From the NCBI GenBank assembly GCA_026874595.1, contig CM049320.1, forward strand, positions 12,580,488 through 12,644,487: 64,000 nt of DNA, in the 5' to 3' direction. Every line of letters starts with the position of its first letter. The first letter of the stretch is position 1. Below the pieces are notes generated by a model. That model was not told where the DNA came from. It did no database searches and saw only the letters and a program-made list of their open reading frames with translations. Made by a program: the position numbers and the translations under genes. This document shows positions 12,213 to 24,101 of this stretch, one piece after another. This stretch comes from Sipunculus nudus (taxonomy: Eukaryota > Annelida > Sipuncula > Golfingiida > Sipunculidae).

Positions 12213-14767
12213 AGGTTACAGGACACATCTTTAAAAATGGTGGCCTATTCTTAAAGGGTGGGGGGGGAAATGTCTGGTTAAAAGGTGAGACAATTGCAGA
12301 GCGTACTTCCAAACTTTTCTATACTTATGTTGATAACATTAAGCCCCATATCATAACTGAACTAACAAAAGGACTTGCCTACATGTCTTAAAATGCAGGT
12401 TGCACGGTAATGGTGACTATGTTCCTTGAACGGTGGACAGAATATTTTTTCAAGTTTCAGAGACTATGAAACTGGAGGTTGAATGTCACTGAAAAAAAGT
12501 AAGAGAATATTGCCTGTCAATGCCATATCTATAGTGATGAAACAAAGCCCCCTGAGGGATATGTTCATACTGTGTAAATCTTTTGTGTGTCATCATCAAA
12601 AGATGTTTGATTTATAAAAGTAAATGGCATAATGTCCACTGCAAGGAACAGAGCTATGATACAAGTTCGAAATGGGTGTTAACAAAAAAAAGTCATTTCA
12701 GATTTAAACACCAGGTGGTGTTTGTTAGCATGTATGGTATTATCTTAAATAATAATTATTATGTAAAAAATTACCATGTTTTAGTATTCTTCTTGTTCCC
12801 TATCAAGAAAGCTGGAGAAATAAAAAAAATACAATCCAGTTTGTTGATCCATTTAAAAAAATTGTATCCTCAGGAATCCAATTTTCACTGGGGCAGACCT
12901 AGTGTCAGCTTTACTGAGAGCAGGGATGCTTGTACTGTCCACTGGTGATTGAAAGTGCACAAGAAGAAAAATGGTGTCATGATTTGTTATAGGAAATCAT
13001 GATCATGTGATTAAGGAGGAGCTAGCCTTTGACCTGCAGAGTATCAAAAACATGAGCTCTGACAGGTCACTTGAAGGATTTTTATGGCTATGAAAGTGTT
13101 CAGAAGTAACCATCTTCTTATGTATATGAAAAAAAATTGTTTCTGCTCCCAAAAGATCTGATCTTTTTAATGCCCTTGTAGGAAGCACAAACCACATCAT
13201 CTACCAAAATATATTTCTACAACAATAACTTTTCTTTAAAGTTATATGCAGCAGAAACTTGTCTTTAAAGTCATATGCTGTCCATCATTCATTTATGGTG
13301 AAAAGACAGCAAGATGAAGCCATAGATCTGTGCTTAACCAGCATGGTACAGTTTACATGTTATGAAATTTGCTTGTTATTATGGTTTGATAAGACCCTAT
13401 GGGGTCAAGAATCTGTAGGTCAATGTGTAATTGTATATTCAATGCAGAGCACATGTCAATCCATTGGTCTGTTTGTCCAAAGTTTTATTATTTTTTTTCA
13501 GAAAATAAGCCCACTTATTTTTGCTCCACTTGTTTATACTATTCTCCGAGTCAGTTTCAACTTCTAATTACTTTTCTATTTACTGCATATTGTTGATGGT
13601 AATTATCATTTTATGGACTTGTCTGTGTGTCTGAAATAAACCAATTGGTTTTATTTTATATTTGATTAACAAATTCTTTGTTATTGAATCAAATTCCAGA
13701 TCAGCCATGGTTTGGTTTTAATATCATTTGTTTACTTTGGAATAGATGTGTTCTAGCATCATAAGGTCCAGTTTGACATACCTGGTTAAAGGTGTTAGGA
13801 TTTGGTCAGTCAGTGTTCTATATTCTGAGGTCATGTCAGACATAAACAAAACAAGGAATGATGAGTTACTGATAATGAGGCATCCCGTGCTGCCTGCATT
13901 AATCAAAACGTCGCCACCCAGGATGTCTTCCCTGGTTACCACGGCTACCACCCACCAGTGTTTGTCGAGAGAAACGGTGTGTCAATAGACAAGCAACAGA
14001 AAAGATGTTTAAACACTCTAACAGCTGGTATCCTTTTGTGTAAAACACTGGTATGTTTGCCTAAAAAAACTCAAGTGAGCTAACAGTGAATACAAATGCC
14101 TTGAATATATATGGCACAGGAAATCAGGTTTTTCTTGTATGACAGTGTGGCTTCAGTGGGACAAGTAGCCATCAGTAGTGAAGGAGAAGAATTTGTGTAA
14201 AGCCAGGTTTTACAGAAAGACTTTTACAAATGACACCAAACACCATCTTTGGAAATTACACTAGACACCGATTTTATAAGGAGTGGTGTCATTTTCTCAA
14301 AGGATGGGTCACCGCTCGTGAAATAAGACTCGGTCATGCGTTATGGATGGAGGCTTAATGTCAGAAAAGCAGTTTGTTGAAGTAAATGAAGGCACTTGGG
14401 TGAGTGATATCCCTGGTGGCGCCACAGCATAGAAATGGTCCGTCTGAAGACTTGATAAAAACGACATTTCTAGTGTCCACGAAAGACATACTTCATGGCT
14501 CGGATGTCGGTAGCATCATTACCAGGCCAGCGATAAACGACTTTGTGAGGGGACTGTGACTTCATAAGCCAACTACAAAGTGGCGCGGGCCAAGACAATG
14601 AGGCTATAATCAGAGGTGTGTTTGTTGAGAAGGACGCATCCCCTTAGCGGCACAATGGCGGCTTGAGGATTTCACATTCACCGACCACTATCTGCAAGGT
14701 GCAGGGGAGTACTGAAAAGACTGGTAGAAAATTGACAAAGTCGTTAAGGTGACAGCCTGGCGGAATC

Positions 14768-14785
14768 TGTCAACTTAAGTTGACA
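14768..14785. other. 18-bp perfect palindrome
   Basis: TGTCAACTTAAGTTGACA is identical to its reverse complement. It lies in a more complex island (14270-14960) of otherwise AT-rich DNA. It could be a dimeric transcription-factor site; the sequence alone does not say which. Confidence 0.6.
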
Positions 14786-15189
14786 CGTATCAGTATTTGC
14801 CGTATTCCTCCCAGGACCTGTGAGCAGTCTATATGGGCTTTTGATGGCAGGCTGGAACCAGGGATTTCTGGGATACCCCCAGGTGTCCAGACGACTTAAG
14901 TCAGCCCATACTTCAATGCTTTTACCTAACCTTGAGATGAAATGACTTAAGAGTTCTTTCCCAAACAAATAAAGTTTAAGTACTTAATCTTTGTGTTTTT
15001 GTGAACAAAACCCTGAAATGCCACTTTGTTTCATGTTAGGTCTTACTGAATCTAAAATAAAAGGTTCTTATAAAATATTATTGAAGATGATTATACTATC
15101 AGAAGAATGTTTGATGTGGTAAATTAACTATTATTATAGTTCCATCTGCAGGTTGAAAGAAAGACCTTTTCCTCAACAGGAAGTTCAGA

Positions 15190-15680
15190 ATAATTACAGA
15201 ATAATGGATCAGTAGATTAAAAGAGTCTGAGAAACAGATCAGAGAGATGTCAAATGTTTGCCATAGAGACAGATCAGTAGATTGACAGAGAGACAGATCA
15301 GTAGATTGACAGAGAGACAGATCAATAGATTGTCTGGCAGAGAGACAGATCAGTAGTTTGACATATATACAGATCAGTAGGTTGACAGTGACACAGAGAC
15401 AGGTTGGTTGACAGTGGGAGAGATCAAAGTTTGACAGAGCTACAGATCAATATGTTGACAGAGGCACCGATGCAGTAGTTTGACATTGAGACATGTCAGT
15501 AGATTGACAAACACTCAGATCAGTATATTGACAGAGAGACAGATCAGTATATTGATAGAGAGACAGATCAGTATATTGACAGAGCGACAACTCAGTATAT
15601 TGAGAGAGAGAGACAGCTCAGTAAAGATAAACAGAGGCAGATCATTAGATTAGCAGATAGACAGATCAGCAAAGATTACA
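15190..15680. repeat. Degenerate ~23-bp tandem repeat
   Basis: Variants of ACAGATCAGTAGATTGACAG recur about twenty times with drifting spacing of 21-25 bp. Single-base changes include AGTATATTG, AGTAGTTTG and ATCAATAGATTG. The array decays at both ends. It is purine-rich on the + strand and has no coding character. Confidence 0.85.
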
Positions 15681-17677
15681 TTAAGATACTTCAGGTCATA
15701 AAAATGACACAAGACAGCCAAATCTGCTTATTGATCAACTCATTGTAATGTTAGTAAGATAGGTCTGCATTCACAGTGAAACAGACCAGTATCTGATAGT
15801 GAAACATCATTATCAAGATCAGAGGCAGAGCAAAACAGCAGACATAGGGACAAACATATCTCAAAAACACTGTACATAGAAAAAGAACTGAATGTTAGGT
15901 TACATCCATAGTTTTACAAAATAAGTCTGTTTTAGAGGAATAACTTCAAAGAGACAATTAAGAACATATTGTATGTTTGCTCAGTATAGGCATACAAGTT
16001 ATAACACTTGAGTGTTATGTCACAGAGTGGCTTCTCCAGACACTGAGACAGGGACATCATGAACCGTAATTAATGATGTGGTCCGTGGCCAGAAACCACA
16101 GTACTTGGAGTGAGCTAGACTTGTTTCCTATCATAACCTCATCTCATATACCTGGTCAACCACAATATCAAACCAACATACCTTAAACAAACACAGGCTT
16201 ATTGTTTGTTTTTCACCTTTATTAGAATAAAAGAATTAAATATTGGAAAAAAATGGTTTGAACCAGGGGTGCCAACACTGGGGATGGGGGTTGATGGGTA
16301 ACGGGGGTATATATTCCCCCCACTGTTTTAGCAAGGGGGGATGGTCAATGTAACAATCCCCCTGCCATTCAGAGAACAATATATAAGTGATCCTAGTACA
16401 GTGAGACTGTTAACATATATTAACCCTCGTTTATGATTGTGCTTGGTTTTCTGGTTCTTGCAGATATGGCCTCAGTATACAATACATTAAGACATGAAAA
16501 TTAATTTTCTGAATTTTACATATCCAAATTTGAAATACAAAGATCCTATTGTTTTATTTTATTTTTAGATTATAAAACAATCATATTTTTATGTCAGGTT
16601 TTTTTCATACTTCTTTTCCCTGGAGCTGTATGGATAATCAAAATTGTACTGTAGCTTTCACAAAGTGGATAGATTCTCCATTAAGACCTGGTCACCAGAG
16701 ACACTGCAATAGACAGGTCCTGTAATTGCTAATTCACAGATCATTGAGCCAGTAAATCCAGCTGTCAATCAAGTTGATATACCCACGGGTCACATAGTGT
16801 CTTGGGCTTTATGAGTTAGTCGCCGCTATATCCAGTTAGAATTACACAAGGGGCTCCTTTACCACCACGACACAGCAAGTGGGAACTTTACAGTAAACAA
16901 GTTAAGTGAAACGTCGGAGGAAAGCATTTTAGTCTTGAAGGGCAGCAGCCATAACTCTAGTGTTTGGGGCTGTAAAGTGGTTTCTCCAAAATATGGCGGC
17001 GTGCAAAACTGCTTGATCTTTGAAGTTTAAAGTGGTATATATTATCCTTCATGTAAATGAATACATCATGAGTTATGACAGAAGAGATGACATTTCATAA
17101 AATTGTGATTCAGTCTATAAATAAAAATATCACTTTGCGTTGAAATAAAATGGCTGTTCACTTCCATGTTTCTCTTTTGACTTAAAAATGTTACAAGCAT
17201 GAACCAGAATGACTGACAGAGCTATGTCATCATGCAGGGCCCTAAAATCAATTTGATTTATAGATATTAGCTTCTCCCTTGTTCATTACAATGAACTTGA
17301 AGGCCTGATGAATATGACAGACGCAGCTTTTATATAATGAAGAATGACTCAACTATAACATGATGCCTAACATAGATTCCAGTTTTGTTAAATATTGGTG
17401 CTCTAGAGCATATGAAGATTTTGTGATTTCAGAATCTTTTGAGTTTGAGAAAACGTAAAGGTACAGAGGTCCTGAGACCCTGATTCGCAGGGAAAAACTG
17501 CTTCCTGCCTTATTACACAATCATAGCAGCTAAAAGTTGCTGCTGCAATAGCCCCTTCATAAAAAACAATATGAGATATCTCTAGATATATCAAGATATG
17601 AGGGAAATAACCCCCCTTAGGACACATTTTGAATCATGCGAGACAGTTCAAGATCAAAAACATGTATATCCCTGGCA
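15681..17677. other. Noncoding sequence, one C/G-rich repeat
   Basis: No exon is seen. 16050-16160 and 16680-17000 are more complex islands. The only repeat noted is at 16264-16385. The minus-strand frame at 17403-17627 has no recognisable domain. Confidence 0.5.
16264..16385 (+). repeat. Dispersed repeat copy A, G/C-tract bearing
   Basis: This shares the ordered words CAGGGGTG, CAATGTAAC, CCCTGC and ATTCAGA with 34371-34465 (copy B), each separated by diverged G- or C-rich sequence. The element may begin CAGGGGTG, a hAT-like end, but no inverted end or target duplication was identified. Confidence 0.45.
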
Positions 17678-17877
17678 TTACCAGAAGTAGATCTAGGAAG
17701 GGGGGGGGGGGGGTCCAACCCAAGAGGACTTATAAAGAACCTTAAAAGAAAGGTCCCCAAAAAAGGTCCAGAAAAGGGGGCTCCATGGTGCAAAATTTTG
17801 TCTGAAACCCTTATAAAAAGGTTGCTTTGGATGAAAAAGGGGAGGCTTGATCCCTCCCCTGGATCCGCTTCTGGTTA
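17678..17877. mobile_element. PIF/Harbinger-like MITE with TTA target duplication
   Basis: The element body is 17681-17874 (194 bp). The left end CCAGAAGTAGATCTAGG and the reverse complement of the right end, CCAGAAGCGGATCCAGG, form an imperfect terminal inverted repeat of about 23 bp with about six mismatches. TTA flanks both sides (17678-17680 and 17875-17877), the 3-bp target duplication typical of PIF/Harbinger. A run of about 12 G lies inside the left end. It has no transposase, so it is non-autonomous. The frames running through it on both strands are by-products. Confidence 0.75.
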
Positions 17878-20800
17878 CCACAGAGGAGTTCCATGACAAA
17901 GTTCCAGTGTGACATCCATCTTTTATCATATATAGATCATGCACATGAACAATGATGTACAGTAAAATCTCGAAATTACAACAACCAATGGGACCTCAGT
18001 ATTGTGGTCACATTTTCGAGGTGGTCATCTAAGCTAGGTCTGATATAAAGAACAAAAAAAGTTCTGGGACAGTGAAAGATAGTCTTTAATAGCATTTATG
18101 GTCATTATAAGCAAGGTTTTACTGTATATGAGTTCTGTATTTTTGCATTCTTTTATCATATAATCATCAGTGAGGACTCTGCAAATAGCAATGGCATGTC
18201 TGATAGATGACATTAGTGGAATGAAGAAGTTACTACTAGTGAAATAACTATTGAAAAAGTTATATTACAGCACAGGCAAGCTAGGGGTCAGCTGCAATAA
18301 GTCATACGAGAAAAAGAATATCATTCATATCTATGCCACATTACAGAAACTGATATTGTAAAAATAACAATTGTTATAATCAACTTGAAGATGCTGAACA
18401 TTATTTTCTAAAATATCTGAAATACTGTGCTGAAAGGCAGGAGATGCTGAAATACCTTTCTTAGGAAGACTCAACTTGAACAGTAACACAGACTTAATAA
18501 ATCTAATATTAAAAGGACACTTTCATCTAATGTTTGAAAGAAAATGAACTTATTTTTTGTTGTACATACTTTTATTAGTGATACACATAGGTTTCCATAG
18601 ACAAAAAAAATGTTGTAAATCATGTAATATGAAGGTACATTGACAATGACTTTATACTTATTCATCTAGAGATTTTCATTTTATATATTTTATTACACAG
18701 CTTACATCACTTGCAGTAATACTTTTATATACATATTGTTACTCTATTAATGAACTAGTGCACACCCTAACAAATGCCTTGTGTGCTAGGGGATGCACAT
18801 AAAAGATGTGAATAAAAAAAGTGGTAGTAAGGTGAAATGTACCATGTTATTCCTGTATGTATGAGTGAGAAACATATGCTGTTTGTAATTACAAACCACA
18901 GGATAATTCCCACACAAAGTAAGAGTGACTGCTTGAAAGAACATTTCACCAAGATGAAAACTACAATGGAAATCAGATATTGTCAATTTCACTTTACGGA
19001 TGAGATTTCCTTTTCAATAGAGTATGATGTTGGTTTCAGTGGGCACCATATGTATTACTTCAGTACGGATCTATACCTTGTAAAATTGTCAGTAATGGGG
19101 CCTTCTTACCCCCCCAAGGCATTATTACGTAAAGATTGACCGAGTTCCAACAGTGTTAAATTCTTACCACTCCTCTCATGGGGCACATTCAAGTGACATT
19201 CACCATGACTTGGTAGACATATTGATAATATATGAGATGCAAACTGCCCAACCAGACATAGTTTGGGACAACGGGACGGTTCCAGTGGCGTCAGAGAAGA
19301 CATGAACTCGTAAGATTTTGTCTACGTTCCCCAAACTAGTACTCCAAAATCCGGGGTTGTGATTGTGAAGCACTAATAACATTATGGCTAGAAAGGCTTT
19401 CTGCATAAGGCGCCGAGAGTCTCTGGTGAAATGATGAAATGTATCTTTAACCAGTAGAATAGTTGTGCTGTTTGTGATGAGAGAGAAAGAGAGAGAGAGC
19501 AAAAGAGGGGGGGGGGGGGGAAAGAGAGAGAGTGTATAAATATAAAGGGGCATTTCAAAGTTTGCTCCAAATGTGGGTCTTTTACTGAATTGTTTAAGAA
19601 AATATTTGATCCTGAATTCATTGATTTAACTGTAACTTTAATTTCATCACTATAATGAATAGGAATTTGGACAGAAAGATAGTGACAGTTGGAACAACCG
19701 AAATACATGACATATGTCACATGAATATGGTACAGTTCTTTGCAAACACAACCATCAAGACCACATATATCATAATTTGAAATTTCCTATATGATATGCA
19801 GCTGTTTTAGTTTCTTCTAGTTATCTTTTATCCAAAAACACAATACCATTCCCAAATAAATCTCTTCCTGCAAGAGAAACTCTACACAATTTTGATAGAA
19901 ATTTATAAAAAGAACAAATTTGGGAAATTCTTCACAGAGTCAAATCATCTTGTTATCCTCCATTTTTTCACTGTTTAGTACCTTTTGCCCATCTTAGCAA
20001 CAATTACATCTGCTTATGTTCTACTGTAACAGTAATATATCTCTCTAACATAAAGGGACTTAAAAATGTGTTTACAAAGTTATATAACATTTGGAAAAAG
20101 TGTTCTGAGCCCCTGAAGAAGAATGTCTCTATTCTAAAAACAGTATAGGATTTTCTTCTGAACTTCAGCAGGATGTGTTGAGAGATGTATACAGTATAGT
20201 TGATTGAGAGTCCTTCTAAAACTTCCTAGTAAAACAGTTTGCTGACATTATGATCCTCGCCACGCAGGTTTTTATTGAAGTGGATAAAAGTGCTTTTGTC
20301 AGCTACAGTGCCAACATGGATATTTTATTTGTCAGGATTTCCCAGACACCAGAGTGTTAAGTGGCTGTCTGACAGTCCTTTCATAAGCGATGAAAGTTTT
20401 ATTTTATCAAATGGCTGCAGCAGTAGTAAAAGTTACAGTAGTCTGTATAAAACAAGCTTCAATGTTCATATTATTGAGTTTTGGTCATACAATACTGTGT
20501 TTTTATCTGGAATTCTGCTGGCCATGTTTTATGACAAGATTATACAACAGGTTGCTGGATCAGGAGGAGCGGAGAATTCAGGGGAGCAGTGATGAAATCA
20601 TTGCAAGAAGGCTCTTCGGAAGTCACCATCAGCTGACAAATCTGTGTCGGGTCAGTTTTGTCACCTTGCGGTAGTCCATTTTCTCAGATTCTAATCAAGT
20701 GTGAATTTGCTGTGGCTCATGGTCAAATGTGAGCATGGGAAAGATTTAAACTGCCAGGGATCTTGACAGCCAAATCATTAGACCCGGGCAGTCATTGATT

Positions 20801-21811
20801 TTATGTCCACTTTCCTCTCACTCTGTTGGCAGTATTTATCCTACAAATCCTGGATTAACGGCTTCAAAGAATTGCGTAGAGAAACAATATTGGATTTTAT
20901 GAGGTGCTGCCCAGGAAGACCGTATGTCTTCTGTTTGTAATGTAGATGCGGGAATTTTTCGTAACGGGATAGCTTTCCATCAGCACTCTGGGTCTGCTTT
21001 TTTTTGTTCTTGCCATCAGATGACAGTAAGCTCTCTCGGCCTTCTATGTCTGTGAGTAGACATTGAATGAGAAGGCCTGGGGAGGTCTCAAATGGATTCA
21101 TCCCAAACTTTCCACATGTATCTGCTTGAAACTCTTACATACTGCTGTTCGCAGTCTCTTCAGCACCTACTTGTTGTCAGGACATTTACACAAATGTACA
21201 AATGAAGCACTTTATATCCGTGGTTTCCTTGTCCCTTTCTCGTTTATTTTTCACGGGGATCTCCATAAATCTCCACTATAGCTTCATATGTCTGCATTCC
21301 CCTGCTTCTTCAGGCTTCATTTTTCCCATAGGACTCACTGCAGCTCCGTATATTAGCAGTTATTGACTACTTCCCATTCTTTCACCTGAATTATTCCTTA
21401 GCAAACTCAAGGTTCACTTTGAAGTGCAGATTTATTCTGTGATTTCTCTTATTTAGTTACCATGGCAGAGAGTGTCTCTGTTGTCTCTCTTTTTCATCTC
21501 ATTCTGTCTCACACCTAGAGTTTCTGTGAATAATTTATGTAAGTCACACCGTACTTCTTTGTCTGTCTCCTACATTTGTTTCTGTGTATGTTTGTGTAAA
21601 TCACTGTCTTTCTTTGTCTGTCTTCTAGTTCTACATTTGGAAATTCGGTCTCCAACTCATCCTTCTAGGGCAGATAAAAGATTTGTATCTCAGTCTAGAG
21701 TTATCTGTTTTCTACACATTATTCTTTTTATTTCTCTCGCTCAGGTCTTTCTTTCATCGTGGGTACCTTTTGCTTCATTCTTAAGTCATACCAATCTTCT
21801 TCTCTATTCTT
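17878..21811. other. AT-rich noncoding sequence, no gene recognised
   Basis: Overlapping short frames on both strands at 18767-19720 and 20275-21281 show no domain and no consistent splice signals. A purine-rich, poly-G stretch at about 19480-19525 is a simple repeat. 20580-20870 is a more complex island. From about 21440 the + strand becomes strongly pyrimidine-rich, leading into the minisatellite. Confidence 0.5.
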
Positions 21812-24101
21812 TTCATGTGTCTGGCTTATCTTCTTTTATTGTTAATCATATCTGTTTTAGGTGTCTGGCTTATCTTCTTTTATTGTTAATCACATCTGTT
21901 TTAGGTGTCTGGCTTATCTTTTATTGTTAATCATATCTGTTTTAGGTGTCTGGCTTATCTTCTTTTATTGTTAATCATATCTGTTTTAGGTGTCTGGCTT
22001 ATCTTCTTTTATTGTTAATCACATCTGTTTTAGGTGTCTGGCTTATCTTCTTTTATTGTTAATCATATCTGTTTTAGGTGTCTGGCTTATCTTCTTTTAT
22101 TGTTAATCATATCTGTTTTAGGTGTCTGGCTTATCTTCTTTTATTGTTAATCATATCTGTTTTAGGTGTCTTGCTTATCTTCTTTTATTGTTAATCATAT
22201 CTGTTTTAGGTGTCTTACATATCCTCTCTAATTGTTAATCATATCTGTTTTAGGTGTCTGGCTTATCCTCTCTAATTGTTAATCATATCTGTTTTAGGTG
22301 TCTGGCTTATCTTCTCTGATTGTTAATCATATCTGTTTTAGGTGTCTGGCTTATCCTCTCTGATTGTTAATCATATCTGTTTTAGGTGTCTGGCTTATCT
22401 TCTCTGATTGCTAATCATATCTGTTTTAGGTGTCTGGCTTATCTTCTTTTATTGTTAATTATATCTGTTTTAGGTGTCTAGCTTATCTTCTCTGATTGTT
22501 AATCATATCTGTTTTAGGTGTCTGGCTTATCTTCTCTGATTGTTAATTATATCTGTTTTAGGTGTCTAGCTTATCTTCTCTAATTGTTAATCATATCTGT
22601 TTTAGGTGTCTGGCTTATCTTCTTTTATTGTTAATCATATCTGTTTTAGGTGTCTGGCTTATCTTCTTTTATTGTTAATCATATCTGTTTTAGGTGTCTG
22701 GCTTATCTTTTATTGTTAATCATATCTGTTTTAGGTGTCTCACATATCCTCTCTAATTGTTAATCATATCTGTTTTAGGTGTCTGGCTTATCCTCTCTAA
22801 TTGTTAATCATATCTGTTTTAGGTGTCTGGCTTATCTTCTTTTATTGTTAATCATATCTGTTTTAGGTGTCTGGATTATCTTCTTTTATTGTTAATCATA
22901 TCTGTTTTATGTGTCTTACATATCCTCTCTAATTGTTAATCATATCTGTTTTAGGTGTCTGGATTATCTTCTTTTATTGTTAATCATATCTGTTTTAGGT
23001 GTCTTACATATCCTCTCTAATTGTTAATCATATCTGTTTTAGGTGTCTGGCTTATCCTCTCTAATTGTTAATCATATCTGTTTTAGGTGTCTGGCTTATC
23101 TTCTCTGATTGTTAATCATATCTGTTTTAGGTGTCTGGCTTATCCTCTCATTGTTAATCATATCTGTTTTAGGTGTCTGGCTTATCTTCTCTGATTGTTA
23201 ATTATATCTGTTTTAGGTGTCTAGCTTATCTTCTCTAATTGTTAATCATATCTGTTTTAGGTGTCTGGCTTATCTTCTCTGATTGTTAATCATATCTGTT
23301 TTAGGTGTCTGGCTTATCTTCTCTGATTGTTAATCATATCTGTTTTAGGTGTCTGGATTATCTTCTTTTATTGTTAATCATATCTGTTTTAGGTGTCTTA
23401 CATATCCTCTCTAATTGTTAATCATATCTGTCTTAGGTGTCTGGATTATCTTCTTTTATTGTTAATCATATCTGTTTTAGGTGTCTTACATATCCTCTTT
23501 AATTGTTAATCATATCTGTTTTAGGTGTCTGGCTTATCCTCTCTAATTGTTAATCATATCTGTTATAGGTGTCTGGCTTATCTTCTCTGATTGTTAATCA
23601 TATCTGTTTTAGGTGTCTGGCTTATCCTCTCATTGTTAATCATATCTGTTTTAGGTGTCTGGCTTATCTTCTCTGATTGTTAATTATATCTGTTTTAGGT
23701 GTCTAGCTTATCTTCTCTAATTGTTAATCATATCTGTTTTAGGTGTCTGGCTTATCTTCTCTGATTGTTAATCATATCTGTTTTAGGTGTCTGGCTTATC
23801 TTCTCTGATTGTTAATCATATCTGTTTTAGGTGTCTGGCTCATCTTCTCTGATTGTTAATCATATCTGTTTTAGGTGTCTGGCTTATCTTCTCTGATTGT
23901 TAATCATATCTGTTTTAGGTGTCTGGCTTATCTTCTCTGATTGTTAATCATATCTGTTTTAGGTGTCTGGCTTATCTTCTCTGATTGTTAATCGTATCTG
24001 TTTTAGGTGTTTTACTTATCCTCACTAATTGTTAATCATATCTGTTTTAGGTGTCTTACTTATCTTCTTGGATTGTTAATCATATTTGTTTCATGTGTCT
24101 T
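21812..24101 (+). repeat. 44-bp minisatellite, ~52 copies, with higher-order structure
   Basis: The monomer contains, in order, GTTAATCATATCTGTTTTAG and GTGTCTGGCTTATCTTCTYT. It is 44 bp, with rare 41-42-bp variants lacking two or three bases. Monomer subtypes (ending ..TTTTATT, ..CTCTAATT, ..CTCTGATT; GGCTTATC, GGATTATC, TACATATC, AGCTTATC) occur in repeated order. The unique 42-bp subtype TATCCTCTCATTG recurs at about 23141 and 23623, exactly 482 bp apart (ten 44-bp units plus one of 42 bp). This indicates an 11-mer higher-order repeat. 44 is not a multiple of 3 and stops recur, so the array is not coding. Flanking single-copy DNA is also pyrimidine-rich. Confidence 0.97.

Larger units (their letters stand above)
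10641..15189. other. AT-rich noncoding sequence with scattered islands
   Basis: No exon is recognised. 11280-11700 and 14270-14960 are more complex and relatively CpG-richer. The latter contains an 18-bp perfect palindrome at 14768-14785. 12120-12420 holds a short repeat-like fragment with nuclear-receptor half-sites. Frames of 60-121 codons at 12583, 13259, 13724 and 13746 overlap one another on both strands and show no domain. Confidence 0.5.

Noticed and set aside
17636..17944. Overlapping frames on both strands rich in Gly/Lys and Pro
   Set aside because: They run through the 194-bp MITE and its poly-G tract, so they are by-products of the repeat.
21812..24101. CRISPR-like regular repeat array
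   Set aside because: The units are contiguous 44-bp tandem copies with no unique spacers, in animal-type DNA. It is a minisatellite.
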